From Cellulomonas sp. KRMCY2 (lineage in GTDB: Bacteria; Actinomycetota; Actinomycetes; Actinomycetales; Cellulomonadaceae), in contig NZ_JAGF01000001.1 in NCBI RefSeq assembly GCF_000526515.1, forward strand, positions 3,100,001 to 3,164,000: DNA of 64,000 nt, given 5' to 3'. The notes under the pieces are model-generated. The model had not been told where the DNA came from. It searched no databases and saw nothing but the letters and a program-made list of their open reading frames with translations. Below, in pieces: positions 45,215 through 54,453 of the stretch; positions within the stretch are counted from its first letter, which is position 1, and each line of letters opens with the position of its first letter. The translations under genes and the position numbers were made by a program.

Positions 45215-45886
45215 ATGGAGAAGTTCAGCCAGCACACCGGTGTCGGGGTCCCGCTGCGGCGCAGCAACGTCGACACCGACCAGATCATCCCTGCGGTCTA
45301 CCTCAAGCGGGTGACCCGTACGGGCTTCGAGGACGCGCTGTTCGCCGCATGGCGCAGCGACCCGGCGTTCGTCCTCAACCAGGACGCGTACGCAGCAGGT
45401 TCGGTGCTGGTCGCCGGACCGGACTTCGGCACCGGCTCCTCGCGTGAGCACGCCGTGTGGGCGCTCAAGGACTACGGCTTCCGCGCCGTGCTCTCGGCCC
45501 GGTTCGCCGACATCTTCCGCGGCAACTCCGGCAAGCAGGGGCTGCTCGCGGCCCAGCTGGCCCAGGAGGACATCGAGCTGATCTGGAAGATGCTCGAGAC
45601 CCGGCCCGGCACCGCGGTCACCGTCGACCTGGTGGCCAAGCAGGTCCGCTGTGCCGACGTCATCGTGCCGTTCGAGGTGGACGGCTACACCCGGTGGCGC
45701 CTGATGGAGGGCCTCGACGACATCGGTCTGACCCTCAAGCACGAGGCGGAGATCACCGAGTTCGAGACGACACGTGCCTCGTGGCGCCCGCGGACCCTGC
45801 CGGCCAAGCACCTGCCGCCGGTCGAGATCGTGGCCGCACGCCCCGTCACACCGAGGATCCCGACCGGCGACGACGCCCTGGCCTGA
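45215..45886 (+). CDS. leuD: 3-isopropylmalate dehydratase small subunit
   Basis: A 223-residue swivelling subunit with [20 protein letters not shown] and [17 protein letters not shown], which carry the substrate-contacting residues of the aconitase swivel domain. It follows leuC by 31 bp. ATG 45215 is preferred over an in-frame GTG 12 nt upstream because the family begins MEKF. The C-terminal ~20 residues beyond the core are Pro-rich and poorly conserved. Confidence 0.95.
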   Translation: MEKFSQHTGVGVPLRRSNVDTDQIIPAVYLKRVTRTGFEDALFAAWRSDPAFVLNQDAYAAGSVLVAGPDFGTGSSREHAVWALKDYGFRAVLSARFADIFRGNSGKQGLLAAQLAQEDIELIWKMLETRPGTAVTVDLVAKQVRCADVIVPFEVDGYTRWRLMEGLDDIGLTLKHEAEITEFETTRASWRPRTLPAKHLPPVEIVAARPVTPRIPTGDDALA

Positions 45887-45966
45887 CGAGCGGGCCCGGC
45901 CCGATCGATGCCGGCGGGACCGGCCCGATCGGCGCCGACGTGCTCGCGCGGCGCGATGGACCGCGC

Positions 45967-45987
45967 GAACGCTTGCCCGTAGCGTTC
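45967..45987. promoter_or_regulatory. Inverted repeat upstream of the HU gene
   Basis: GAACGC (45967-45972) and GCGTTC (45982-45987) form a perfect dyad with a 9-bp centre; TAGCGT at 45980-45985 within it could be a -10. It is 58 bp upstream of the HU start. The spacing does not fit the actinobacterial LexA box (GAAC-N4-GTTC). Confidence 0.4.
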
Positions 45988-46044
45988 AGGGGTGCTGCGC
46001 GCCGGACGCGTGTCCTTGCGCACACCCGACCCGGAGGTGTCTGG

Positions 46045-46560
46045 ATGAACAAGACCGAGCTCCTTGCGATGCTGGAGGTCCGGCTGGGGAGCCGCGGAGC
46101 CGCTGTCGCCGCGCTCGACACGGTCCTCGACGAGATCCAACAGGCGATCGCGGCCGGCGAGCGGGTGACCCTCACCGGGTTCGGCACCTTCGAGCGGGTC
46201 GAACGCCCGGCCCGGATCGGACGCAACCCACGCACCGGTGCGGCCCTCGAGATCGCCGCGTCCGCCGGCGCCAGGTTCCACGCCGGATCGGCGCTGAAGG
46301 CGGCTGTCGCCGGTGGCGCGCCGGCGACGCGCACCGCCGTGGTCGTCGCATCGTCGGGCCCGAGCGCGTCGGTCGCCGCGAAGGGCACCGTCACCACGAA
46401 GGGCACCGCCGCGAAGGGCACAGTCACGAAGAGCACCGCCGCCAAGCCGACGGCTGCGGCCTCGACGAAGAAGCCCAAGGTCAAGAAGGCCGAGAAGCCG
46501 GGCAAGAAGTCGAGCTCAGGCAAAGCTGCCGGCGCCAAGAAGGCGAAGAAGAAGAAGTAG
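46045..46560 (+). CDS. HU-family DNA-binding protein with lysine-rich tail
   Basis: A 171-residue nucleoid protein. Residues 1-92 are an HU domain (MNKTELLAMLEVRLGSRGAA, VTLTGFGTFERVERPARIGR, the DNA-wrapping arm); residues ~93-171 are a low-complexity tail with repeated AKGTVT/TKGT segments ending in a run of Lys and Ala. This histone-H1-like layout is typical of actinobacterial HupB/HupS. A strong GGAGGTG ribosome binding site precedes ATG 46045. The HU half shows some differences from canonical HupB (for example no clear PFKAGKAL), so it may be an accessory paralog. Confidence 0.85.
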   Translation: MNKTELLAMLEVRLGSRGAAVAALDTVLDEIQQAIAAGERVTLTGFGTFERVERPARIGRNPRTGAALEIAASAGARFHAGSALKAAVAGGAPATRTAVVVASSGPSASVAAKGTVTTKGTAAKGTVTKSTAAKPTAAASTKKPKVKKAEKPGKKSSSGKAAGAKKAKKKK

Positions 46561-46626
46561 CCCGCCCCGGCCTGAGCGCGTTCAGGGACCTGGGCGACGT
46601 CCGCGAGCTGCTCGACACCGATCGCG

Positions 46627-47481
46627 TCACAGGACCGGCGGCCCTTGGCGGATCCGAGCCAGGAGCGACTCGGGCGTGTCCCGGTCGTCCCAGCGCGACT
46701 CGACCCACCACGTCGCGCCGGCTCGGGCGTAGGGACGCAGGTGCTCTGCCGCAGCATCGGCGTCGTCCGACAGGCGTCCCTGCAGCACGACGTCGAACAC
46801 CGCGCCGGTCGGCGGAGACACGGCGTCGACCGAGCCCTCGGCGCGGCGGCGGCCGAGCCACTCGACCGCCGCCGCGACGTCGTCGGGCGGGAACTCCGCC
46901 TCCGTGCCGCGCTGCTGCAGGACGATCCCGTCCCAGCGGGCCGCCCGGGCCATCGACCGCTCGTAGGGCCACACCCCGACCGTCCAGACCGGGATCCGCG
47001 GCCGTTGCACGGGCCGCGGCGCGATGACCAGGTCGGTCACCGTGTGGTGGGTGCCGGCATACGAGAACGGCTCGCCGGTCCACGCCAGGTCGAGGATCGC
47101 GAGCGCCTCGTCGAGCCTCGCCGCGCGCTCGCGGTAGGTGCCGGCCTCGCCGCCGACGTGGGAGAAGCCGCCGTCCTCGGTCGCGCCGAGACCCACCGGC
47201 AGCACGAGGCGGCCGCCGGAGAGGTGGTCGACGGTCAGTGCCTCCCGCGCGACCTTCCACGGCCGCCGCCGGGCCAGCGGGAAGACCATCGCGCCGAGCC
47301 GGATGCGCTCGGTGCGCACCGCGACGGCCGCGAGCACCGCCCACGGGTCCCAGGTGTCCATCGGGCCGATGCTGATCCCGTCCCAGGTGAAGAAGCCGTC
47401 CCAGCCGCAGGCCTCGGCCTCCTGCGCCATCGCGACCACCTCGTGGGCGCTGCCGTGGCTTGCGACGAACCCGAACCTCAT
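46627..47481 (-). CDS. LLM-class flavin-dependent oxidoreductase
   Basis: A 284-residue luciferase-like monooxygenase/F420-dependent reductase homolog: TIM-barrel start MRFGFVASHGSAHEVVAMAQEAE, WDPWAVLAAVAVRTERIRLG, VDHLSGGRLVLPVGLG, and VWTVGVWPYERSMARAARWDG. Family members use FMN or F420; the substrate is unknown. ATG 47481 follows a strong GGAGGT site on the minus strand. It lies alone between the convergent HU gene and the divergent murA. Confidence 0.88.
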   Translation of the reverse strand: MRFGFVASHGSAHEVVAMAQEAEACGWDGFFTWDGISIGPMDTWDPWAVLAAVAVRTERIRLGAMVFPLARRRPWKVAREALTVDHLSGGRLVLPVGLGATEDGGFSHVGGEAGTYRERAARLDEALAILDLAWTGEPFSYAGTHHTVTDLVIAPRPVQRPRIPVWTVGVWPYERSMARAARWDGIVLQQRGTEAEFPPDDVAAAVEWLGRRRAEGSVDAVSPPTGAVFDVVLQGRLSDDADAAAEHLRPYARAGATWWVESRWDDRDTPESLLARIRQGPPVL

Positions 47482-47639
47482 GGTCGACCTCCTGTGCCGG
47501 CTCGATCCTGGCCCGATGCCCGTGCGGGTGCTCGCCCGGCGCTCACCCGATCGGCCCAGCCGCATCCGAGCGTAGGTGAGACGACCGACACGCCCCCCGG
47601 GCCTGCTGCGATGTGACGTACCGCGTTCCGTAGGCGACC

Positions 47640-48965
47640 ATGGGGTCCATGCAGGATGTCCTTCACGTCAACGGCGGCACTCCCTTGCACGGCGAGATCA
47701 CCGTCCGGGGCGCCAAGAACTTCGTCTCCAAGGCCATGGTCGCCGCACTCCTGGGCGACGGGCCGAGCGTCCTCCGCAACGTCCCGGTGATCCGGGACGT
47801 CGGCGTCGTCACCGGGCTGCTCGAGCTCCACGGTGTCGATGTCGTCGCCGACACGCAGGCCGGCGTGCTGACCCTCGACCCGAGCAAGGTCGAGTCGGCG
47901 CACGTCGCGGACATCGACGCGCACGCCGGCTCGAGCCGGATCCCGATCCTGTTCTGTGGTCCGCTCCTGCACCGCCTCGGTGAGGCGTTCATCCCCGACC
48001 TGGGTGGTTGCCGGATCGGCGACCGGCCGATCAACTACCACCTCGACATCCTGCGGCAGTTCGGCGCGATCGTGGAGAAGCGCGAGCAGGGGATCCACAT
48101 CCATGCTCCGCGCGGCCTGTTCGGGACGAAGGTCGAGCTGCCCTACCCGAGCGTCGGCGCGACCGAGCAGCTCTTGCTCACCGCCGTCCGCGCCGACGGC
48201 ATCACCGAGCTGACCAACGCCGCGATCGAGCCGGAGATCCTCGACCTGATCAACGTGCTGCAGAAGATGGGCGCGGTGATCTCGGTCGACACCGACCGGG
48301 TGATCCGGATCGAGGGTGTCCCTCGGCTCAGCGGCTACCGGCACACGGCGCTCTCGGACCGCATCGAGGCGGCGTCGTGGGCGTCCGCGGCGCTCGCCAC
48401 CCACGGCGACGTCATGGTGCGCGGGGCGAGCCAGCCGGAGATGACCGCCTTCCTCAACACCTTCCGCAAGGTCGGTGGCGAGTTCGAGGTCGAGGACGAG
48501 GGCATCCGGTTCTTCCACCCGGGTGGCGACCTGAGGTCGATCGTCCTGGAGACCGACGTCCACCCCGGCTTCATGACCGACTGGCAGCAGCCGCTCGTCG
48601 TGGCACTGACCCAGGCCAAGGGGCTGTCGATCGTGCACGAGACGGTCTACGAGAACCGCTTCGGCTTCACCGATGCGCTGCGGGGCATGGGGGCCACGAT
48701 CCAGGTCTACCGCGAGTGCCTCGGCGGCCACCCGTGCCGGTTCGGGCAGCGGAACTTCTACCACTCCGCCGTCATCTCGGGCCCGACGCCGCTGGCCGGG
48801 GCCGACATCGAGGTCCCTGACCTGCGCGGCGGCTTCAGCCACCTCATCGCGGCGCTGACCGCCAAGGGCTCGTCCTCGGTACGCGGCATCGGCCTGATCG
48901 ACCGTGGCTACGAGTTCTTCACCGAGAAGCTCACGGCGCTCGGGGCCGAGTTCTCCCGGGACTGA
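47640..48965 (+). CDS. murA: UDP-N-acetylglucosamine 1-carboxyvinyltransferase
   Basis: A 441-residue EPSP-synthase-fold enzyme that transfers enolpyruvate from PEP to UDP-GlcNAc, the first committed step of peptidoglycan synthesis, in the cytoplasm. The catalytic loop Cys, target of fosfomycin, is present in FIPDLGGCRIGDRP. GAKNFVSKAMVAALL and YRECLGGHPCRFGQRNF show the actinobacterial form. ATG 47640 and ATG 47649 are both possible starts; neither has a strong ribosome binding site. It is divergent from the LLM gene and followed by plsC and gpsA. Confidence 0.93.
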   Translation: MGSMQDVLHVNGGTPLHGEITVRGAKNFVSKAMVAALLGDGPSVLRNVPVIRDVGVVTGLLELHGVDVVADTQAGVLTLDPSKVESAHVADIDAHAGSSRIPILFCGPLLHRLGEAFIPDLGGCRIGDRPINYHLDILRQFGAIVEKREQGIHIHAPRGLFGTKVELPYPSVGATEQLLLTAVRADGITELTNAAIEPEILDLINVLQKMGAVISVDTDRVIRIEGVPRLSGYRHTALSDRIEAASWASAALATHGDVMVRGASQPEMTAFLNTFRKVGGEFEVEDEGIRFFHPGGDLRSIVLETDVHPGFMTDWQQPLVVALTQAKGLSIVHETVYENRFGFTDALRGMGATIQVYRECLGGHPCRFGQRNFYHSAVISGPTPLAGADIEVPDLRGGFSHLIAALTAKGSSSVRGIGLIDRGYEFFTEKLTALGAEFSRD

Positions 48966-49000
48966 ACCCGGACCGGGGCCGACCGGTAGCATCGGCTCCC

Positions 49001-49726
49001 GTGCCAGCCCCCGAGCGTTCGAACCGCGCGTACCGCAACGTCGCCCGCGTCGTGCGGCCCGTGCTCCTGGCCTGCACGCTGCGTGACTGGCGTGGTGCGG
49101 AGCACCTGCCGAAGGACACCGGCTTCATCGCCACGGCCAACCACATGTCGAACATCGACCCGCTCACGTTCGCCCACTTCCTGTACGACAACGGCTTCGC
49201 CCCGAAGGTCCTGGCCAAGGCCTCGCTCTTCTCGGTCCCGATCGTCGGTCGCGTCCTGCGGGCGAGCGGCCAGATCCCGGTCGACCGCGACACCGCTGCG
49301 GCCGGCAGGTCCCTGGACGCGGCGATCGTGGCGATCGAGGCCGGTGAGTGCGTCGCGGTCTTCCCCGAGGGCACCCTGACCCGCGAGCCCGACCTGTGGC
49401 CGATGGCCGGCAAGACGGGGGTCGCGCGTCTCGCCCTGTCGACCCGTGCCCCGGTGATCCCGTGCGCGCAGTGGGGGCCGCAGAACCTGCTCGGCCGCTA
49501 CAAGAAGCTCTTCAAGCCCATCCCGCGCAAGAAGGTCACGATCGTGGCCGGCCCACCCGTCGACCTGTCGGACCTGTACGACCGGCCCCAGGACACGGCG
49601 GTGCTGCGCGAGGCGACCGAGCGGGTGATGGCAGCCATCACGACCCTCCTCGAGGAGATCCGCGGTGAGACCGCACCGGCGGAGCGATTCGTCTGGCGTC
49701 GCCCCAAGCCGGGAGGTCCGGCGTGA
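49001..49726 (+). CDS. plsC: 1-acyl-sn-glycerol-3-phosphate acyltransferase
   Basis: A 241-residue membrane-associated acyltransferase of the PlsC family, which acylates lysophosphatidate to phosphatidate. The catalytic motif NHMSNID and the phosphate-binding FPEGTLT are intact. TAGCAT 8 nt upstream of GTG 49001 suggests a short or absent leader. The stop overlaps gpsA (GTGA), so plsC and gpsA, which supplies glycerol-3-phosphate, are cotranslated. Confidence 0.92.
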   Translation: MPAPERSNRAYRNVARVVRPVLLACTLRDWRGAEHLPKDTGFIATANHMSNIDPLTFAHFLYDNGFAPKVLAKASLFSVPIVGRVLRASGQIPVDRDTAAAGRSLDAAIVAIEAGECVAVFPEGTLTREPDLWPMAGKTGVARLALSTRAPVIPCAQWGPQNLLGRYKKLFKPIPRKKVTIVAGPPVDLSDLYDRPQDTAVLREATERVMAAITTLLEEIRGETAPAERFVWRRPKPGGPA

Positions 49727-50736
49727 GCGCGCCGATCACCCGCGCGACAGTCCTGGGCACCGGGAGCTGGGGGACGACGTTCGCCGCGGTCCTGGCCGAC
49801 GCCGGCCGTGAGGTCACCCTGTGGGGGCGCCGCGCGGCGGTCTGCGAGCAGATCACGAACGAGCACCGCAACGAGGAGTACCTGCCCGGTCTCCGGCTGC
49901 CGGAGAGCATCCGCGCGACGACCGACGCCGCTGCGGCGCTGCGCGGTGCGGACCTCGTCGCCGTCGCTGTCCCGTCGCAGTCCGCGCGCGCGACGCTCGA
50001 GCCCCTCGCCGGACTGATCGAGCCGCACACCGTCGTCGTGTCCTTGATGAAGGGCGTCGAGCTGAGCTCGGACCGACGGATGAGCGAGCTGATCGGCGAG
50101 GCGCTCGGAGTACCCGTCGAGCGCATCGCCGTGGTCTCGGGGCCGAACCTGGCCCGTGAGATCGCCGCGCACCAGCCGACCGCGACGGTCGTGGCCTCGA
50201 CCAGCGAGTCCACCGCGCAGCGGGTGGCCATGGCGTGCGCCTCGCAGTACTTCCGGCCCTACACGAACACCGACGTGGTCGGTGTCGAGCTGTGCGGGGC
50301 GGTCAAGAACGTCATCGCCGTGGCCGTCGGGATCGCCCAGGGCAGCGGCTTCGGGCACAACACCATGGCGACGGTGATCACCCGCGGCCTGGTCGAGATC
50401 ACCCGGCTCGGGCTGGCGCTCGGGGCCGATGCCGAGACCTTCGCCGGCCTCGCCGGCATGGGTGACCTCGTGGCGACGTGCGTCTCGCCGTTGTCGCGCA
50501 ACCACACGCTCGGCGTGCACATCGGCGAGGGGATGACGCTCGACCAGGCCATCGCCGCCACCGGCGGCACGGCTGAGGGCGTCAAGTCCTCGGCGTCGGT
50601 GCTCGAGCTGGCCGGCAAGGTCGGCGTGGAGATGCCGATCACCGCCGCCGTGGTGGCGCTGCTGCACCAGGGCCTCCCGGTCGAGGACATGGCCCAGCTG
50701 CTGCTGGCCCGGCCGCGCAAGGCCGAGGGCGTCTGA
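49723..50736 (+). CDS. gpsA: Glycerol-3-phosphate dehydrogenase [NAD(P)+]
   Basis: A 337-residue cytoplasmic dehydrogenase that makes glycerol-3-phosphate for phospholipids. VLGTGSWGTTFAAVLADAG binds NAD(P), the catalytic Lys lies in VELCGAVKNVIAVAVG, and AGMGDLVATCVSPLSRNH binds the substrate. GTG 49723 overlaps plsC, with GGAGG upstream. It is followed by a convergent PLP-enzyme gene. Confidence 0.96.
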   Translation: MSAPITRATVLGTGSWGTTFAAVLADAGREVTLWGRRAAVCEQITNEHRNEEYLPGLRLPESIRATTDAAAALRGADLVAVAVPSQSARATLEPLAGLIEPHTVVVSLMKGVELSSDRRMSELIGEALGVPVERIAVVSGPNLAREIAAHQPTATVVASTSESTAQRVAMACASQYFRPYTNTDVVGVELCGAVKNVIAVAVGIAQGSGFGHNTMATVITRGLVEITRLGLALGADAETFAGLAGMGDLVATCVSPLSRNHTLGVHIGEGMTLDQAIAATGGTAEGVKSSASVLELAGKVGVEMPITAAVVALLHQGLPVEDMAQLLLARPRKAEGV

Positions 50737-50773
50737 GGAACGAGCAGCCGGGCGCTCCGTCCGGGCCGTCCGG

Positions 50774-51949
50774 CTAGCGCTCGGTGTCGAGCGCCTGCTC
50801 GAGATCCGCCCAGAGGTCCTCGACGTCCTCGATGCCGACGGACAGCCGGAGCAGGTCCGCCGGGACCGTGGGCGACTCGGTGGGGAAGCGCCGACGACGC
50901 TCGAGGCTCGACTCCACCCCGCCCAGGCTCGTCGCGGGGAGCCACAGGCGCACGGCGTCGACGACGGCGTCGGCCGCGGCCGGGCCGCCCCGGGGGCGGA
51001 TGCCGATGATCGAGCCGTAGCCACGCAGCAGGCGCGACGCGCGGACGTGCCCAGGGTCGTCGGGCAGGCTCGGGTGGCGGACCTCGGCGACCCGAGGGTG
51101 ACGCGACAGCCGCCAGGCCAGCACCGCCGCGTTGTCCTGGGCCCGCTCGACCCGCAGGGCGAGGGTGCGAAGGCCGCGCAGCGCCAGCCAGACCTCCCAC
51201 GGCCCCGCGATCGCGCCGTGCACCGTCCGGTAGGTGGCCATCCGCTCGCGCAGCGCGGGGTTGTCGGTCACCGCCGCTCCGAGCACGACGTCGGAGTGCC
51301 CCGCCAGGTACTTGGTCACCGAGTGAACGACCACGTCCGCGCCCATCCGCAAGGGCTGCTGCCCGAGGGGCGTCGAGAACGTGTTGTCGACCACGACGAG
51401 CGCGCCGGCGGCGCGGGCACCGGCTGCCAGGGCCGGCAGGTCGGCGATCTCGAGCATCGGGTTCGTCGGTGACTCGATCCAGAGCAGGTCCGCTGCCGGT
51501 CGGCCGTCCGTGCCGCGCACGGCGGCGAGCGTGGCGTCGGTGTCGGCGATGTCGACGGTCTCGACCTGCAGGCCGGTGCGGGTGGTCAGATCGGCCATGA
51601 GCGCAAGGCTCATCTGGTACGAGTGGCGCGGCAGCACCAGGCGCCCACCCGCGGGGACCAGCGAGACGGCGGCGGCGATGGCAGCCATGCCGGAGCCGAA
51701 CACCAGGGCCGGTAGACGGGCGTCCTCGAGCGCGCTGAGGGCTTCCTCGAACGGCTGCCAGGTCTCGGTGCCGTTGCGCGTGTACAGCAGCTCACCCGGT
51801 CCGGGGACGCCCGACGAGACGTAGGTGGAGGAGAGCACGACCGGCGGGTTGACCGGCCCGCCCTGGGTGCGCGTCGGACGGCCCGCCGTGACGGCGATGG
51901 TTGCGGGGGAGTGGTCGGTCGTCGGTCCGGTCGCGGAGGGGTCGTTCAC
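50774..51949 (-). CDS. Cystathionine gamma-synthase/lyase family PLP enzyme
   Basis: A 391-residue fold-I PLP enzyme of the trans-sulfuration group. The PLP lysine is in VVVHSVTKYLAGHSDVVLGA, with WIESPTNPMLEIADL and VVVDNTFSTPLGQQPL typical of the family; TRNGTETWQPFEEALSALE is the N-terminal signature. It could act in cystathionine synthesis or cleavage or as an O-acetylhomoserine enzyme; sequence alone does not decide. GTG 51949 lies 7 nt after TAGGCT on the minus strand (51957-51962), so its mRNA is probably leaderless. Confidence 0.88.
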   Translation of the reverse strand: MNDPSATGPTTDHSPATIAVTAGRPTRTQGGPVNPPVVLSSTYVSSGVPGPGELLYTRNGTETWQPFEEALSALEDARLPALVFGSGMAAIAAAVSLVPAGGRLVLPRHSYQMSLALMADLTTRTGLQVETVDIADTDATLAAVRGTDGRPAADLLWIESPTNPMLEIADLPALAAGARAAGALVVVDNTFSTPLGQQPLRMGADVVVHSVTKYLAGHSDVVLGAAVTDNPALRERMATYRTVHGAIAGPWEVWLALRGLRTLALRVERAQDNAAVLAWRLSRHPRVAEVRHPSLPDDPGHVRASRLLRGYGSIIGIRPRGGPAAADAVVDAVRLWLPATSLGGVESSLERRRRFPTESPTVPADLLRLSVGIEDVEDLWADLEQALDTER

Positions 51950-52019
51950 GCGGGCCAGCCTAGTTGCGCGCGCGAGGTCCCGACATGAGCGCCCGCAGTC
52001 CGGCTGGTAGCCTCGACGC

Positions 52020-52871
52020 GTGCTGACGGTCTTGGCGGGGGACGTGCTCGCCGACCGGATCGGCGCTGCTCCGCCACGCGTCCTCGCGCTGCACGGCTGG
52101 TTCCGGTCCGGCGCGGACTTCTCCCGGATCCTCGAGGGAACCGACGCTCTCGCGGTCCACCTGCACGGCTTCGGCACGACTGCCCCGCCGCCGACGGCCT
52201 GGGGGAGTGCCGACTACGCCGAGCACCTCGCCGCTGGGCTCGACGAGGCCTACGGTCCGCCGGACCAGGCCGTCGCCGCTGCACCTGATCGGCCTGGTCG
52301 CCCGGGTCGCTACGTCGTCGTCGGTCACTCCTTCGGTGGCCGGGTGGCGGTCCGGCTGGCCGCGTCCCGCCCGGACCTCGTGCACAGCCTCGTGCTCAGC
52401 GGCGTCCCGCTGGTGCGCGCGACCCCACCACCGCGCCCGAGGCTCCTGCTGCGGGTCGCCAAGCGACTGCGGACGGCGCACCTGCTGCCGGGCTCGGCGA
52501 TCGAGCGAATCCGCCGCAGCTCCGGGTCCGCCGACTACCGCGCGGCGCAGGGCGTCATGCGCGACGTGCTCGTGCGGGTCGTCTCGGAGGACTACCGGGA
52601 GCAGCTGCGCACGTTGACGGTGCCCGTGCACATGGTCTGGGGCGAGCTCGACGACGCGGCACCGCTCGCCGGGGCCCGGCTGGCGGCCGAGATGCTGCCC
52701 GACGCCCGGCTCGACGTCGTCCCCGGTGCCGGGCACCTGCTCGACGGTGCGCTCGAGGCGAAGGTCCGCTCCGCGGTGCTCGAGGCGCTCGCACGGCTGG
52801 AGCCGACGGAGCCGACGGTGCCGACGGAGCAATCGGTGCCGACGGAGCCGCTCGGTCAGGACGGCCGGTGA
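52020..52871 (+). CDS. Alpha/beta hydrolase, first gene of the Mur-ligase-like operon
   Basis: A 283-residue alpha/beta hydrolase. The nucleophile elbow is VVVGHSFGGRVA, with the oxyanion region RVLALHGWFRSGADF, an Asp in VPVHMVWGELDDAAP and the catalytic His in VVPGAGHLLDGALEA. The last 25 residues are a PTE-rich repeat tail. GTG 52020 is preceded by TAGCCT six nt upstream. It overlaps the membrane Mur-ligase-like gene by 4 nt (GTGA), so it probably acts in the same process. The substrate is unknown. Confidence 0.88.
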   Translation: MLTVLAGDVLADRIGAAPPRVLALHGWFRSGADFSRILEGTDALAVHLHGFGTTAPPPTAWGSADYAEHLAAGLDEAYGPPDQAVAAAPDRPGRPGRYVVVGHSFGGRVAVRLAASRPDLVHSLVLSGVPLVRATPPPRPRLLLRVAKRLRTAHLLPGSAIERIRRSSGSADYRAAQGVMRDVLVRVVSEDYREQLRTLTVPVHMVWGELDDAAPLAGARLAAEMLPDARLDVVPGAGHLLDGALEAKVRSAVLEALARLEPTEPTVPTEQSVPTEPLGQDGR

Positions 52872-54412
52872 ACGCCGCGCTGGTCGCCGTGGTCGTCGCA
52901 TGCAGCGTCGCGGCCGTCGCGCTCGCCGGCGTGCGCTGGCTGCGGGTCGCCCAGCGCGAGCACTACCTCGCCGGCCGGGTCAGCCGGATCGCGGTGCTCT
53001 GGCTCTCGCGGTCGCGGCTCGACCTGCTGCTCGCCGTCGTGGCCGGGCTGCTGGCCGGTGCCGCCTGCGTGCGGTCGCTGGCGATCCTGGCCGTCCCGGC
53101 TGCGGTCCTCGTGGTCGTCCTGCCGCGTGGTCTGGGCGTCCGGGGCAGCACCTCGGCCCTGGGCTGGACGGCCCGGCTCCGCCGGCTCGTCGCCGTGTGG
53201 GCCGTGCTCGAGCTGGGCATCGGCACCCTGCTCGTCTGGCTCCTGGGGCCCGGTGCGCTCGCGCTGCTCGCCGTGGCGACCCCGGTGACCCTCGACGCGG
53301 CGCTGGCCCTGATGGAGATCGTCGAGCGCAGGCTCTCGGCACCCTTCGTCGCCCAGGCGCAACGGCGTCTGGCGCGGGTGCGCCCCCAGGTGGTCGCCGT
53401 GACCGGCTCGTACGGCAAGACGTCGACCAAGGGCTACATCGCGCACCTGCTCAGCGCGAGCACGGCCGTCGTCGCGTCGCCGGCCAGCTTCAACAACCGG
53501 CTCGGCCTGTCGCGTGCGGTCAACGACGGCCTGGTCGACGGGACCGAGGTGTTCGTCGCGGAGATGGGCACCTACGGCCCGGGCGAGATCCGCGAGCTGT
53601 GCCGGCTGTTCCCGCCGGACATCGCCGTGATCACGACGATCGGCGAGGCGCACCTCGAACGGATGCGCACGACAGCGACAGTGCTGGCCGCGAAGTCGGA
53701 GATCACCGAACGGGCCGGGACGGTGGTGCTGCCGGTGGACGCGCCTGAGCTCGCCGCGCTCGCCGAGCGGTGCCGCGCGGCGGGCAAGCGCGTGGTGACC
53801 TGCACGGTGGCCGGTGTGCTGGCGGACGTCAGCGTCGATCTGGCCGGCGGCCTCGTGACGCTCGTCGCGCCGGACGGCACGACGACGACCCATCCGGTCG
53901 GCGCCGGTGTCGCGCACGCGGTGAACCTCGCCGTCGCGCTCGGGGTCGTCCTGGCGGTCGGGGCCGACCGGGGGTCCCTCACGTCCCGGCTGCGGTCGTT
54001 GCCGCGCGCCGCGCACCGCGCCGAGCTCCAGGACACGGGCACCGGCCTGCTCGTCATCGACGACACGTACAACGCCAACCCGATCGGTGCCCGGGCGGCG
54101 CTCGCCGAGGCTGGCGCGCTGGCGAAGGACCGCGACGGCACCCTCGTGGTCGTGACGCCGGGGATCGTCGAGCTCGGCCCCGTCCAGGCGGAGCGGAACG
54201 CCGAGTTCGCGCGGGCCGCCGCGCAGGCCGGTGCACACCTGGTCGTGGTGGGCCGGACGAACCGCGCCGCGCTCGTCGCCGGTGCGCAGCAGGGTGACGG
54301 GACGTTCGACGTCGTCGACCAGCGGGCCCAGGCCGTGCCGCTGGCCACCGCGAAGGCGGGCCCGGCGGGCGTCATACTCTACGAGAACGATCTCCCGGAC
54401 CACTATCCGTGA
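52868..54412 (+). CDS. Membrane-anchored MurF-like Mur ligase
   Basis: A 514-residue Mur-ligase-family protein. The first ~150 residues hold four or more hydrophobic helices in place of the substrate-binding N-terminal domain of MurF. The central ATPase domain begins at the P-loop VVAVTGSYGKTSTK (residues ~177-190), with the Mur lysine/metal region EAHLERM and TATVLAAKSEIT; the C-terminal domain has the MurF-specific LLVIDDTYNANP (~395). True MurF adds D-Ala-D-Ala to UDP-MurNAc-tripeptide; here the nucleotide-sugar pocket is missing, so the acceptor may be a lipid-linked or polymeric substrate. It is translationally coupled to the hydrolase and followed by a Ddl-like ligase. Confidence 0.87.
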   Translation: MNAALVAVVVACSVAAVALAGVRWLRVAQREHYLAGRVSRIAVLWLSRSRLDLLLAVVAGLLAGAACVRSLAILAVPAAVLVVVLPRGLGVRGSTSALGWTARLRRLVAVWAVLELGIGTLLVWLLGPGALALLAVATPVTLDAALALMEIVERRLSAPFVAQAQRRLARVRPQVVAVTGSYGKTSTKGYIAHLLSASTAVVASPASFNNRLGLSRAVNDGLVDGTEVFVAEMGTYGPGEIRELCRLFPPDIAVITTIGEAHLERMRTTATVLAAKSEITERAGTVVLPVDAPELAALAERCRAAGKRVVTCTVAGVLADVSVDLAGGLVTLVAPDGTTTTHPVGAGVAHAVNLAVALGVVLAVGADRGSLTSRLRSLPRAAHRAELQDTGTGLLVIDDTYNANPIGARAALAEAGALAKDRDGTLVVVTPGIVELGPVQAERNAEFARAAAQAGAHLVVVGRTNRAALVAGAQQGDGTFDVVDQRAQAVPLATAKAGPAGVILYENDLPDHYP

Positions 54413-54453
54413 CAGGTGGCCGGTGGCAGCTACCGACGAGGCGAAGGTTGGCG

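Noticed and set aside
45967-45987. LexA/SOS box before the HU gene
   Set aside because: The arms GAACGC/GCGTTC are 9 bp apart, whereas the actinobacterial SOS box has GAAC-N4-GTTC spacing.
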